This document shows positions 1 through 10,939 of a stretch of 64,000 nt of DNA, piece by piece. The DNA comes from Macrosoma leucophasiata (Eukaryota; Arthropoda; Insecta; Lepidoptera; Hedylidae), in contig JAWQUS010000007.1 in assembly GCA_036365455.1 (NCBI GenBank), positions 14,400,001 to 14,464,000 on the forward strand. The letters are read 5' to 3'. The notes beneath the pieces were generated by a model. The model ran no database searches. It saw nothing but the letters and a program-made list of their open reading frames with translations, and was not told the DNA's origin. Position numbers and translations under genes: made by a program. Position 1 is the stretch's first letter. Each line of letters opens with the position of its first letter.

Positions 1-1
1 G

Positions 2-835
2 AGTAAAGACAAGTTGGAACTGACAGAAAAACTCACCCATGAAAATTTTTTGAACAAAGATCTTATGCTTAAACTTGCTGACGTAGAAGAAAAATTTAAA
101 TATTTACAAGAAAAAATTACAGCTAAAGATGAAGAAATGATTAGATTACTAACAAGCTATCGTGACATTGAAAAAAAATATGACACGGTGCTTGAAGAAA
201 TAAATTGTTTTAGAAGTAATATTCCTTCTGAAACATGTAAGACAGATAATCAGTGCGTTGAAGATGGCAAAGAAGTTACTGAAGAAATTAATGTAAATGT
301 TTCTCATAATCTCTACAATGATCAAAATAAATCAGAAGTCATAGTGAGAAAACATGCAAACAGCGAAATTATTCCTAAAGATGATGCTATGCAAAAGCTA
401 CAAGAACGCTTTCTAAATATAATGGACGAAGTTGCAAATTTATCAGATGAAAAACACAGACTCGAACATATCATCCTTCAGTTACAAAATGAAACTGACA
501 CCATTTGCGAATATGTTGCACTTTACCAACAACAACGTAGTTTGTTAAAAAGACGGGATGAAGAAAGAAATACACAGATTAAAATATTTCAGCTAGAATG
601 TGATCAACTAAGACATCAGTTGCAAGAGTTAAGTGAACTGCTTAACAAGTTTGCTGAAGACAAGGAATTGTCTATGTACTTTAAAGAAGAATCACGACAC
701 GTTGATATAGCTAAAGTTAAAAGTTTGTTAGAAAACCTACAAAATAGTTCTTTGATCAATCCAAAGTATAAAAATCAAGATTTAAAACATTTTTATCCGT
801 GTAGCTGTTGTTCGGGTCAACTGATTGACGTATAA
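2..835 (+). CDS. GOLGA2: GM130 / golgin subfamily A member 2, C-terminal part (5' end outside window)
   Basis: The frame is open from base 2 to the TAA at 833-835 (277 codons) and has no start inside the window, so this is the 3'-terminal coding exon of a longer gene. The protein is a charged coiled coil. Its middle holds the block recognisable from golgin A2 proteins: a run around LEHIILQLQNETDTICEYVA followed by LYQQQR, and then a further heptad stretch. The chain ends in CSCCSGQLIDV, a hydrophobic C-terminus of the kind GM130 uses to bind the GRASP65 PDZ domains. From the family, the role is a cis-Golgi matrix tether that links vesicles (through p115 at the N-terminus) to the Golgi stack; the p115-binding part is not in this window. 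An AATAAA at 933-938 could be its polyadenylation signal. The coiled coil alone would be ambiguous; the ETDTICEYVALYQQQR block makes GM130 the best call. Confidence 0.8.
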   Translation, partial: SKDKLELTEKLTHENFLNKDLMLKLADVEEKFKYLQEKITAKDEEMIRLLTSYRDIEKKYDTVLEEINCFRSNIPSETCKTDNQCVEDGKEVTEEINVNVSHNLYNDQNKSEVIVRKHANSEIIPKDDAMQKLQERFLNIMDEVANLSDEKHRLEHIILQLQNETDTICEYVALYQQQRSLLKRRDEERNTQIKIFQLECDQLRHQLQELSELLNKFAEDKELSMYFKEESRHVDIAKVKSLLENLQNSSLINPKYKNQDLKHFYPCSCCSGQLIDV

Positions 836-2261
836 CAGATAAAACTGAGTAAGACATTAGATCACAGAATGGTAGGCAGGTGGTGCGCCAAGAGTAAACC
901 CACCAAACCGAGTACAAGCTCGCGGCGTAACTAAATAAAGCGTCGTGTACCGCTGGCGTTTTTCTTAGGTACTTATAATTGAAATGAAATCTTGTGTTTT
1001 CGAACGATAAAAAGGAATTTTCAAAAATAAAAAATACTTCTCATACTTTTTCGGTCTTGGGTTGGACCACCGCGTTGCGTTGCGGCATTCAGTACTCGTA
1101 AAACTTTGCTCTTAGTTTGCGACGACGAGACATACGCGACAGAGATCAAATATCGATGTTGGTTCGAAAGCGAACTATTGCGACATTTGTACACCTGCGT
1201 ATCCCTTCTACATCATACGATCTAAAGGGTCTCTTCTCATCATACGATCTAAATCTACCATTATTACGTGGGACAAAATGTAACTGGTGAATCGTATTGG
1301 GTGTTTGCATGAATGCAAAGAATGCATAAAATAATGCTTGCATTTACCTCTGTCTTCTCCATGCTAAATCTCTTGGTAAGACGAATTTTCATTGGAAATA
1401 TTGATTTTGATATGTACCTTTTTATTTTACCACGTCCATCGTAAATAAACATATTACGGCGCACGTGAAATATGTCCCTACGATAACGTAGTTTCTCTCT
1501 GTTTGTGTACTGTAATCATAGATGTATAATACTAAAGATTGGCAATTGAGTAGTCAGGACGAGACCAAATTCGGATTACGTCAGTGCGCGTGACATGTTT
1601 TTGTGTGCGAGCAAAATACTGCTGCCAAGACTTCAGATTTTAATATCGATAACGATGATCGATGCAATCTATCTTCTGATTTTACACACATCAACCAGGG
1701 AATATTTTTATATAAATAAAACTACAAACAAAATTATTTTTATTTTCCTCCTACCATAATTAATTTACTTTAGAAATGCCGTAGACTTGGAACAAATCGT
1801 GTGTTGCCTAGATCAGACACATTTTCTTTGGAGGTGCTGGGCACTAGCGATATATCTCTTTAGACTTAAGACGATACTTTCCGTTTTGGTTTCATTGTTA
1901 CCTGCCAACAAAAGTACCTATCATTTTGTATCTAATAACAACTGCAATGAATATGCATCACAATAGTGTATTGCAATAAATACATAGAAACTATAACAAA
2001 AAATAAACTGTTAGCTAGTACACGTTAGAAGACATGTCATGCACAACCATAGAGCACCACTGGTCACCGGCCACTCCGGACCTTTCCCTTCTGTCAAAGT
2101 ACAAGCCCAAATAGTCCTATGCGTAAATAAAAACTAGTTGCAGCCGGACTGCTCATTAGACTAAATCTAGTTGTGCGACTGAACTGACGTCCTAAAAATG
2201 CCCATTTGCTCTGTATTTTTGGTTTAAAAAGAAATCTGACACATAAAGTTTCCAAAAAGGT
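836..2261. other. GOLGA2 3' flank, no further gene seen
   Basis: This stretch follows the GOLGA2 stop. It is AT-rich with short mixed-composition patches and no convincing coding frame. A piece resembling one end of the hAT-like MITE family described at 37680 lies at about 2049-2107 (AGAGCACCACTGG, then TTCTGTCAAAGTACAAG). The first 100-200 bases are probably 3' UTR. Confidence 0.4.
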
Positions 2262-2825
2262 TATAGTTATAGGAGTATTCCTATAACTTAATAAAAAAGA
2301 GAAAATTTGAATTCTCCTGCGCAACTTTTAATGGGACGTCGATTAAAATGTAGGCTACCAGTTCACCCAGATTTATTAGCACAGAATAATTGTAATATGG
2401 AAGCACAACATGGTTGTTTATTAGAAAAGCAGCGTAAAAATAAAATGTATTACGACAGAGGTAGTAAATCTTCATCTGAATTAAATGTCGGCGAGGACGT
2501 CATAATGTTAGAAAACCATGGACGAATTCGCGGTACTGTTGTAGGTAAGGCGTCAACTCCGCGTTCCTACCTAGTGAAAAATAAAAAAGGTATTTATCGT
2601 CGTAATCGTCGACATTTAATAAAGACAGTTACAGATACTGATCAATCAGAACAAAATAAAAGTAACGAAAAAAGTTGTACTGTTCCTACATCGGATGATG
2701 ATTCAGATGTATTTGTGTCTGGGGAAGAGGCGGACGAGTATGAACCGAGCAGAGAACTAAGTGAAAACTCGCTAGTTTCATATTCGCCTCCTTTTACTCG
2801 CAGAAGATTCAAAAGGATGGACTGA
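2262..2825 (+). pseudogene. Ty3/gypsy retrotransposon Pol, integrase C-terminal remnant
   Basis: The 172-codon frame 2307-2825 starts NSPAQLLMGRRLK and continues with LPVHPDLL, then KQRKNKMYYDRGSK and a GEDVIMLE...GRIRGTVVGKA module. This is the typical tail of gypsy-type integrases (the SPAQLLMGR motif followed by the C-terminal GPF/GPY-like region) with an acidic, serine-rich end. Reverse transcriptase, RNase H and the integrase catalytic core are absent, so it is a 5'-truncated fossil. Directly upstream, 2262-2296 encodes LLSYRNTPIT on the opposite strand; that motif normally precedes SPAQLLMG on the same strand (see findings). Confidence 0.75.
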
Positions 2826-2926
2826 TGCTAATTTGAAGTGAAAAATGTAATTTAAAAAAAGATATTTATAAGTGTGTGAACTCTAATGTATGTACCTACT
2901 ATTGTTGTTTCTTTTTAAGGGGAAGA

Positions 2927-3007
2927 TGTCGTGGGTAGTTAAATAATAAATCAGTTGTTAACCAGACCCAAGCGTTTCATTACACTACAAACACAATCGG
3001 GCGGACT
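2927..3007 (+). repeat. Start of gypsy 3' LTR (truncated)
   Basis: After the integrase stop, a purine tract (AAGGGGAAGA, 2917-2926) is followed by TGTCGTGGGTAGTT, the usual polypurine-tract/TG start of a 3' LTR. The LTR is cut off after about 80 bases by a CR1-like 3' end at 3008. Confidence 0.5.
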
Positions 3008-3408
3008 GATAGAATCAGAATCAGAAACTCATTTATTCATTTAGGGTGACAGGCACCTCTTATGACACGTCAAAAACAAACAAAATAAATTAAAGCGAAT
3101 AACAATTGATATACATGTCAAACAAGATAAAAAATATATGTAAAGTCAAGAATATCACTAAGATAAAACTAAATGTAATAAACGAATGTAAAAGTATATC
3201 AGTAGAATGTCTCTTTTCCCCTTTACAAACTGATAACAAAGAGTAAAAAGAAAAGAAAAAGAGTCATTCTTTGTCATTCACCGGCAAAGTTCCAAAGGCC
3301 AATATGATCTGAGAAAAACTTGCCGGAAAAAACTCAGTCGGCTCTTTTAAAAATATCTCTTAGGCATATTTTTACAATTTTCCATAATTTAAACAAGCTT
3401 AAAATTAA
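3008..3408 (-). mobile_element. CR1-like LINE 3' end, 5'-truncated copy
   Basis: Read on the minus strand this matches the 3' UTR of the LINE at 10.9-17.85 kb: it starts at AATTTTAAGCTTGTTTAAAT, passes ACTCAGTCGG (complement), and ends in GGTGCCTGTCACCCTAAATG and GAGTTTCTGATTCTGATT. The terminal TGATTC repeat is the 3' tail. It carries no coding sequence. A second short copy at 28973-29365 is truncated at nearly the same base. Confidence 0.75.
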
Positions 3409-3489
3409 AAATAGGTATACCTTATACGATACGCGGATCGGTCGAGCGACTGATCAGAGTTTGTTTCCGAGAAGCCGCTGTCGCCTAGA

Positions 3490-3657
3490 TGTTTAATTGT
3501 GTGTGTGAAATTGTGTGTATGTATTTTGTTAAAGTTGATGTGTGAGTTTCGTAGTAATAGACGATTTTTATTGTGCGACAGATTGTTTTGCATCGGTAAT
3601 AGACACTATGGCTGCTACCCTCTAGTCGTCCGGTGGCCCGTGTTGATCTATGTGCAT
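3490..3657 (+). mobile_element. hAT-like MITE, partial copy
   Basis: It shares GTGTGAGTTTCGTAGTAATA, TTTTGCATCGGTAATAGAC and the terminal CCCGTGTTGATCTATG with the complete MITE at 37680-37983. The left terminal repeat is missing. Confidence 0.6.
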
Positions 3658-3689
3658 AACCTTGCGCATAAGTATACAAAATAAATAAA

Positions 3690-4650
3690 TAATATTAATA
3701 CTCTCTTTATTGTACACAATAGATAACAATTACGAAAAAACAATTAGGACATAATATTATAGTACAACAGGCGGCCTTATTGCTAACAGCGATTTCTTCC
3801 AGGCAACCTTACATGTAAAGAAACAAATTCAGGAAGTAGTAGGGGTGTACAACATAAACAAAAATCTTATAATAAATATCTAATAATAATAAAGGGGGCA
3901 GAGCAGCGGCGAGCTGTTGGTGTGTAGCGACACCACCCCCTACCATCATCTCGAGTTCTTCCGAGAGAACTGGGCTCCGCCTCGTCCGCCACACAGAGGT
4001 ACGGCCGGACAGAGCCTTCATTGCCTTCATTGGCCGGTCTGAGTGGGGCGCTAGAGGTATGGCATTTGCAGAAATTTGGATAACAGGCTGTTGTCTAAAT
4101 TTCTGCAAGATCCATACACTCGGGTGTAGAAGTGTCTAAAGGCATAATAGCGGGAAGCCCGCTCCGAGCTCGAGATTACTCGCTCGTGATGGTGAAACCT
4201 GAGCCACACTTCTCGACACCCTCAGCCTCTCTCAACAGTGTTGCCCCCCGTCGACCATCGGGTTAGCTGTTTGGGGGCCCACCAAGGAGAGGCGAGTCAC
4301 CACCTGCCTAAAGTAGGATTCGATAATATGAGATGTTGAATATAGGCAGGGAGCCGGATCTCACTCCATAGGCCCAGCCAGCTAGTCCCCCCAGTTCACC
4401 CACATAGCCCAAAGTTTGGCGAATCACTTACATTACAATAGTCCCTTAAATTCTGCGGGGTCTGCCTGTGTCGTATTAACTATTGATGCAGTCAGAGAGA
4501 GGTCCCGCCGAATACAAAGTAGATCAAAATTCTCGAAAGGACCTCTACGTGTTGGACCCCCCATGTCCCCGCGCAAGCCTGACAAAGAGACACAGACCCG
4601 TGCTGACGAGAGACATTGTAAAAATAAGTATCTAATAATAATTATACAGT
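3690..4650 (-). mobile_element. Degenerate LINE-like debris
   Basis: The left end (3690-3820) reads on the minus strand as a LINE 3' UTR ending in AATAAAGAGAG and a T/A-rich tail, and contains GGCGGCCTTATTGC, a pattern common in moth LINE ends. From 3890 to 4600 the DNA is clearly more GC-rich than its surroundings but has no long open frame. I could not assign a clade, and the boundary at 4650 is approximate. Confidence 0.35.
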
Positions 4651-6480
4651 AAGTGACCTGATAAGTGCGCAAGGATAACAGAAAACTTCTTATGATGATA
4701 AATAAATCTGATAACAGTTTTCAAGGAAAGATCAACAAGAAGAATATACGCGAGATAAATCCGAAAACTAGTTTTATTTCAATGAGTGCAGCTCGCGAAA
4801 ACCTAAGAACATACTAAGAAGAAAAAGGCAGCAAAGAAGGAGTTAACGAGACAGATAGTAAATAATAAAGAAATAATGTGGATATTTTTATTCAAAGACC
4901 TTTTTGTTCGAAGTGCTTGCTGCATTATAATATAGTCGATTTATTTTTATCATTGTTAGCCATTTTTCTATTGTTATTAAATTATTTTTATAATATTTAT
5001 AACAGCGCAGTTTGGCTATGAAACTCTAAACTTTTAATAAATGCATTAAATAAAGTAAGAGGATATTTTATATAATTAACCTCTTTAGTGATAAACATTA
5101 AAGAGGTTTATTATATAAAATATCCTTGATTGACATATACAAATTATCGATATGGTAAAATCCCTACAAAGGTGAGGTTATAAAATAGAAGTAATTCACG
5201 TATTTGTTATTATTTTATAGTTAATTCTTATGCATTCAAACCATTCATATTATAAAACCTGTTAATTTTGACTATCCGTTTATGTATAAAAGTGTTGTAT
5301 CAGAACTAAGTCCTTGCATTTAGAGAGCCAAACATTTAATTCGTACTTGCATGTGAAATTAATGACTATGTAGGTTTTCATTCTTAGATGAGTTATATTC
5401 AGGTACTGCACATGTAACCATCATTATTTATGTACAATAAACACCAGTAAACCTTAAATTTAATAAAAATAAAAGGAAATTGTTGAATTGAACGACTAAC
5501 GCCAGGGTGTCTCAGGCCGAGAACGTGTCTGTAAATGGTCCTGCCTAGCTATCTCGCTCTCACACATGCGTATAATATATTCTTTCTCTTTGTATTGCCA
5601 ATATATCTAACGAAGTAGATAATAAATCTATGACTGTTATCGTTCTGTTTGGTGTCTATTGTTTTACTGTGACTGTTCCTACCTGCCTCTTGTTCTGTAA
5701 TCTTTTGGAATACCTATTTACGGGCCCAATCAAATGAGCAATCATGTATTAAATGTAATATATATTTATAATTTAACTAGAAAAAAAAATGTTATTTTCT
5801 TATCATTGCGAAGTCATTATGTTGTTAATAAAGTAACTACAGAACATAATTGATTCAGGTATACTATGACAACCGTTTACATAATGATATGTGCTATTAG
5901 ACAACTGGCCGCTTGATCAAACTGCATCTTATGCGATGCTAATAAAAGCTAAATTTGGTTGATTTTGGATAAGCGGAGAGTTCCACAACTGTACACCTAC
6001 CCATGGATGGACATATGAGTCTGGACACCTTAACGCATTGTCGTTCGTACCTCTTACTACGTATTATTATGTAACAGGTACGTAATTTGTAATGTTTTTT
6101 TTGTGAAGTGAATAATCTTCTACTCCATCCTTATTACGTACGTAACAAATTATAATATATATACATGTTGTTTAAAATGGAGTTTTGTTTCATTTTTTCT
6201 CACCATTACTGTCAGAATGTCTTTGTCTCTGTCTTATTTGTCAGATGATATCGAGTAGAAGGCAAGGCTACATTCGTATCATCACTTCATTGTTTATTAA
6301 ACAAGAAAAGTATCCTATCGGCACGGAATAAAATCTGCGCATATGCGGTATGCATAAGGACGCCTAGACAAAACTGCGATGCGACGCCGCATCGCCTTAA
6401 TCGCATCGCAAGTTCAGTTTTGTGACCCTAGGCCCAATAGGAAAAATACAATACGTAATCTGCCGACTCCCAAACTTCGA
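4650..6480. other. AT-rich intergenic DNA
   Basis: No coding frame, tRNA or clear transposon is seen. The stretch holds the small inverted repeat at 5061-5128, microsatellite-like AT runs and, near 6375-6430, a GATGCGACGCCGCATCG palindromic patch. Confidence 0.4.
5061..5128. repeat. 30-bp inverted repeat with short loop
   Basis: AGGATATTTTATATAATTAA at 5061 pairs with TTATATAAAATATCCT at the right end. The CCTCTTTA/TAAAGAGG segment between them also pairs, leaving a loop of about 8 bases. It may be a MITE relic or an inverted template-switch product. Confidence 0.6.
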
Positions 6481-6930
6481 TTTTTACGTAAATCCGTTAA
6501 GCGCGCCTTGTAACGCGTAATGTAACAAAAATCTTCATATCGATGCCAACTTGCATACCATCCGACAGAGTAGGTATGAAAAGAGCATCGATTAGATATT
6601 TGACACCGCGAATCACCATCCGAATCCGCTTATCAGGGCGGCCGCGATTTACACTCCCATTTATTTGATCGTGCCAAAGGGAGACGCCCAAGGCACGTCC
6701 TAAAAGACCCGGACGATGAGCACTCGTTGGCTGTCGCTGCAATGAATAAACAACTGCAACACTCCACAAACACCTGGAATAAAGCGCCTACGCGTTCCGC
6801 GCCCCAACTCGAGTGGTCGTTTTCCGGTTGTTACCATAAGCCGACGTTCGGACTTACAGGGATCTCCCTTAGGCAGCTGCTCTAACTTTTTGATTAGACT
6901 GGAAAGTCTTCTGCGTTTGAAAGAAAGGAA
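6480..6930. other. Unassigned sequence upstream of the RTE element
   Basis: This is moderately GC-rich DNA with no credible frame. The coding similarity to RTE begins near 6930, so this stretch is either flank or unrecognised debris. Confidence 0.3.
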
Positions 6931-7600
6931 AAACCAAATTTAGCCAAATTAATCCGACACTATACCGAAGATATCCCGGACATCAGCCTGTACGAGATTA
7001 GGATGACCCTCAAACAGCTTAAGAACAACAAGGCGCCTGGAGAGGACGGCATCATTGAAGAGCTTCTGCAAGCGGGTGGATCACCGTTACTGAAAGTCCT
7101 TCAGAAGCTCTTTAATTCCGTCCTATTCGAAGGTACTACGCCAGAAGCATGGGACCGAGGTGTGGTGGTGCTTTTCTTCAAAAAAGGTGATAAAGCCCTT
7201 TTGAAGAAATATAGACCCATCTCGCTTCTGAGCCATGTCTACAAGCTGTTTTCGAGGGTAATGACGAACCGTCTCGCTCGCAGGTTTGATGACTTCCAGC
7301 CTCCCGAACAAGCCGGTTTCCGAAAAGGCTATAGTACCATAGACCACATACACACGCTGCGGCAGGTTATACAGAAGTCCGAGGAGTATAACCAGCCATT
7401 ATGCTTAGCGTTCGTGGACTATGATGATTCGGTTGAAACATGGGTTGTGCTGCAGTCTTTACAGCGTAGCCACATTGACTATCGGTACATCAAAGCGTTG
7501 AAAGTGTCTGTATAAAAAAGGCCACCATGTAAGTCCGAGTACAGGACCAATGCTCGAGAGCGATTCGTTTGCAGAGGGGAGTAAGACAGGGAGATGTCAT

Positions 7601-8158
7601 TTCATTTCGGCGTCGTCGTGTGACGGGTTGCTCACTTCCCTTCAAAATGGTCGAGGAGAGCAATGGCTGCCACATGCGTCATACCCGTGAACGGGTGCTG
7701 ATTGTGGGGACTGGTCTGTTCTGATTTGCGGGTGTTATATTATATCACGATATTAAGCTGTTGATGGGTATTTGCGTATGTGTTTATATGCCATGGACGT
7801 TCACATTATCTTTATTCTATGTAATAATATTTGTATTAAATCTAAGGTTTTGAAAAAAAGAGCATCACGCTGAGTTTGTTGGGTAGCGGAGTTCTTCTCA
7901 GTAGTGCCTGCACTTGAAACTCTGCAAAGTGAATGACTATGATTATGACGAACAGATTTTTCTTTTTCTTCTATGAAGGAATTGAAAAATTTTATAATTC
8001 ACGTATCGGTTAAATATTATTATTAAATTGGTATTTATTAATACCTATTGGATTATTGTTATAAGACATTCTCTCTAGGTAGCTTATAACCCGACAATGC
8101 AAAAGTGTCCTTGTAGACCAATTTGAAATAAATGATTTGAATTTAGAATTTTTTTGAA
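7601..8158 (+). mobile_element. LINE 3'-end fragment inserted in the RTE element
   Basis: The RTE frame breaks at QGDVIS (about 7600) and resumes at MEDAFKLLEWQGLG (8182). The material between reads CGTCGTCGTGTGACGGGTTG, GTCATACCCGTGAACGGGTG and ends AATAAATGATTTGAATTTAG plus a T-run, which looks like a 3' UTR with a simple tail. It has no coding capacity. The family was not identified; plus orientation is inferred from the tail. Confidence 0.55.
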
Positions 8159-8937
8159 AACCCCTGCTCTACACCAACGCAATGGAAGACGCCTTCAAGC
8201 TCCTAGAATGGCAAGGACTAGGCATCAATGTCAACGGCGAATACATCACTCACATTCGGTTTGCCGACGATATTATAGTCATGGCAGAGTCTCTGGAAGA
8301 TCTCAGCACAATGCTCGAAGACCTCAATCGAGTGTCCCAAAGAGTGGGCCTTAACCCATTCCATGTCCCATGTACCACATGTGTCCATTTGCATTGTTTT
8401 AACTATTGTGTCTGCTTGAGGACGATGAACATGGATAAGACCAAGGTCATGTTTAATAACCTTGTATCGCCCACTCCAGTATCCGTTGGGAACTCGATCC
8501 TAGAAGTTGTCGACGAATATGTCTATTTAGGACACACCATACAACTAGGCAGGTCGAACTTCGAGAAAGAGGTCATTCGCCGAATCCAACTCGGCTGGGC
8601 AGCGTTCGGGAAGTTAAGGAGCGTTTTCTCGTCAATCATCCCGCAGTCCTTGACGACGAAAGTCTTTAACCAGTGCGTTTTACCGGTGATGACCTACGGT
8701 GCCGAAACGTGGTCTCTCACTATGGGTCTCGTACGAAAGCTCCAAGTCACTCAGCGATCAATGGAATGGGCTATGCTCGGCGTTTCCCTACTGGATCGAA
8801 TCAGAAATGAGGAGATCCGTAGGCGAACGAAAGTCGCTGACATAGCCAAGCAGATTTCCAAGCTGAAGTGGCAATGGGCAGGGCACATAGCTCGGAGAAC
8901 CGATAGCCGCTGGGGCAGAAAGGTTCTCGAGTGGAGA

Positions 8938-8987
8938 CCACGTATCGGCAAACGCAGCGTTCCTACGCTGCGTTTGCCGATACGTGG
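8938..8987. repeat. 22-bp perfect inverted repeat (template-switch scar)
   Basis: CCACGTATCGGCAAACGCAG... at 8938-8959 is matched by its exact reverse complement at 8966-8987 with a 6-base loop. The other copy of this RTE end (13820-13850, minus strand) reads straight through without the inverted piece, so the right arm is a secondary insertion. Confidence 0.9.
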
Positions 8988-9254
8988 AAGATGGCCCGAC
9001 GACCTGATCAAGGCTGCAGGTACCCGCTGGATGCACGTCGCTTCCGATCAGTCGGCTTGGAGATCATTGGGGGAGGCCTATGTTCAGCAGTGGACGTCCT
9101 ATGGCTGATATGATGATGATGATGAAATTTAGGTCATCGTGGCTTTAAAAAGATTAGGGAGGTCCTTTGCTTATTTTTGATGACATGGCCCTCCATGTCA
9201 TGGTCTAGAATCTAGATGGTGAGTACGACAGTAGTATACAACGTGTAACATTAC

Positions 9255-9913
9255 GGATTATTTTTCCGACCCAAATATCGACCAATAGAATTGCACCATT
9301 CGACGTCACGTGGTACAACCTACATGGTATTATACTGATAATTTTTTGATTATTTTCTCTGGTAGTTACTATATATAAAAAATAAAACATGATCCAGTCA
9401 AATTAACCACACGTCAAACTGACAGGTTGAATTCAATTGTGAAAATTGGAGATTTTGCATGAAAATGAGTCGATTTGGAGTTTGTTCTCTGTCCACCATC
9501 GATAAAAAAGTCAAAGGAAATGTTCCCATTAATACGGAGAAGGCAAAAAAAACAGTTTGGAACCAATTTACTACTTTTTGTACTGAGAGGGAATACACAT
9601 TGAGTGCTGAAACGAGTGAAGCGCAATTGGCAAACATTATGAAAGATTACGCTTACAATATGAAGAAAATGGATGGAGAAGACTATAAGGAAGGTACAAT
9701 AAAAACAATGTAGAATCAGACTGCCACCATTACCGATAACTCTGACTTGAAGAAAACATGCACCAATGTTTACAACAATTGTATTTTTAATTGCACTAAC
9801 CTGAATCTTAATTAAATGTTGTTTTATTCATTATGAAATTCTTATTTGTTAACTGTTCATTTCATCTTATGGTGCAATTCTATTGGCCGACATTTGGGTC
9901 GGAAAAATAATCC
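9255..9913 (+). mobile_element. TIR element carrying a Crypton-like recombinase N-terminal fragment
   Basis: A ~45-bp terminal inverted repeat (GGATTATTTTTCCGACCCAA... against the complement of ...GGTCGGAAAAATAATCC, two mismatches) bounds 659 bp. The element is absent from the opposite palindrome arm, which gives the empty site. Inside, 9459-9713 is an 84-codon frame on the plus strand with INTEKAKKTVWNQFTTFC and, further on, KKMDGEDYKEGTIKTM. That layout resembles the N-terminal helical domain of Crypton/DUF3504-type tyrosine recombinases. The catalytic domain is missing and the frame ends in a TAG where Trp would be expected. The superfamily of the TIRs is unknown. Confidence 0.6.
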
Positions 9914-9917
9914 CCCG

Positions 9918-9980
9918 AATACCACAAGAGCTTCAAAATTATCTGGCATTTCCCGATAATTTTGAAGCTCTTGTGGTATT
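9918..9980. repeat. Perfect 26-bp hairpin, 11-base loop
   Basis: AATACCACAAGAGCTTCAAA... at 9918-9943 is the exact reverse complement of 9955-9980, with the loop TGGCATTTCCC. It is present only in the left palindrome arm, directly after the TIR element, so it arose after the arms separated. Confidence 0.9.
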
Positions 9981-10066
9981 ATAAGTGATAATACATAACG
10001 GATTATATGTACAACCCGAATATTTTAAATATTAATTTTTTTTTATCTGTGCTCCATGTTGAACGA

Positions 10067-10200
10067 AACCACGCCGCGGACACTCCGCTAAAATGATTTT
10101 GGTTCCCTATTACACAGACATTAATCAGTGACGTGTTGTCACACGTGCACCTGGGTGCGTAGCACGTAGGGTTATGAGTTTATGACTTTATTCCTCGGAC
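10067..10200 (+). repeat. Interspersed repeat (CCGCGGACACTCCGC family)
   Basis: Contains ACGCCGCGGACACTCCGC, TTACACAGACATTAATCAGT and CACGTGCACCTGGGTGCGTA. Further copies: 13340-13490 (the inverted arm) and 38757-38875. No coding frame was seen and no class was assigned. Confidence 0.55.
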
Positions 10201-10639
10201 CTCGGATTTTTGTTTTTTTTTTTAAAGAAAACGAACTTGTTAATTACCTACAGTCATCGAACGAACGTGTAATGTCGGAGCAATCGTGCGGGGCGTGCGA
10301 CGCGTGGGACGGAGGGGGCGGTACCAAGTAGCCCATACAAAAACTGTCATCTACGTGCGGCTTAGCGTTAAGGGGTGCGAGATTTAAAATTTATTTTACT
10401 AAGTTTTTGGAAAGATGATATTGAAAAAATTGATGTCAACTTTACTGTTAATATTTTATTCTAATTTTCATTTATTAATAAAGTCTGTTATATTTTACAC
10501 TTTATGTACATACTTACTTCACAAAACGATTTTTTTTTAAGAAAACTAAAAAAAAATGGATGTATGTATTTGATATTCGGATTATATTGGACGGAGTTAA
10601 AAAGGTATGGATGAATATTAGGATCGGTACATTATAATT

Positions 10640-10910
10640 GTTAAAATTCTGGCGTACTGATAGAACGCCCAACTGGAAGATTGATGATAGACTGGTAAAT
10701 TGTTGATAGGTTGAAATATTTATAGTTTGATAGATTTTTCTATTTTCTGGAGGCTTCCCAGTACCTCAAAGTTTGGTAAAGTGCCCGGAGATGTCAACAG
10801 GCTCGCCGCCTGTTATATGGGCCAAAACGTGACCGGCGAATCGAGGATGTATGCATGAATCCGATTTACCTCTCCCTACTCCTTAGGGGATTACAGGCGT
10901 CATGTTTTTA
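10640..10910 (+). mobile_element. SINE body (tRNA head lost), left palindrome arm
   Basis: AGGCTTCCCAGTACCTCAAA, GTCAACAGGCTCGCCGCCTG and CTCCTTAGGGGATTACAGGC match the reverse complement of the SINE at 36000-36330. Its inverted duplicate is at 12245-12520. Confidence 0.55.
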
Positions 10911-10939
10911 GGATTTTTATATATGTTCAACGTAAACTG

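Larger units (their letters stand above)
6930..9125 (+). pseudogene. RTE-clade LINE reverse transcriptase, interrupted copy
   Basis: From about 6930 the frame reads HYTEDIPDISLYEIRMTLKQ, then the RT palm N-terminal part (KAPGEDG, VVLFFKKGD, YRPISLLSHVYKLFSRV, QAGFRKGYST) and, after an insertion at 7601-8158, FADDIIVMAE (the FADD catalytic box, near 8262), MNMDKTK and the C-terminal MLGVSLLDRIRNEEIRRRTK...WQWAGHIARR region, ending at the stop near 9108. The endonuclease half is missing. A ~70-bp in-frame insertion sits at about 8356-8425, between the GLN and MNMDKTK blocks, and a 26-nt inverted copy alters the tail at 8962-8987. The element ends in the TGATGATGATGATG tail typical of RTE (9108-9125). 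The copy is dead but its 3' end is duplicated in inverted orientation at 13682-14023. The 825-codon copy at 42958-45506 is the intact reference. Confidence 0.85.
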
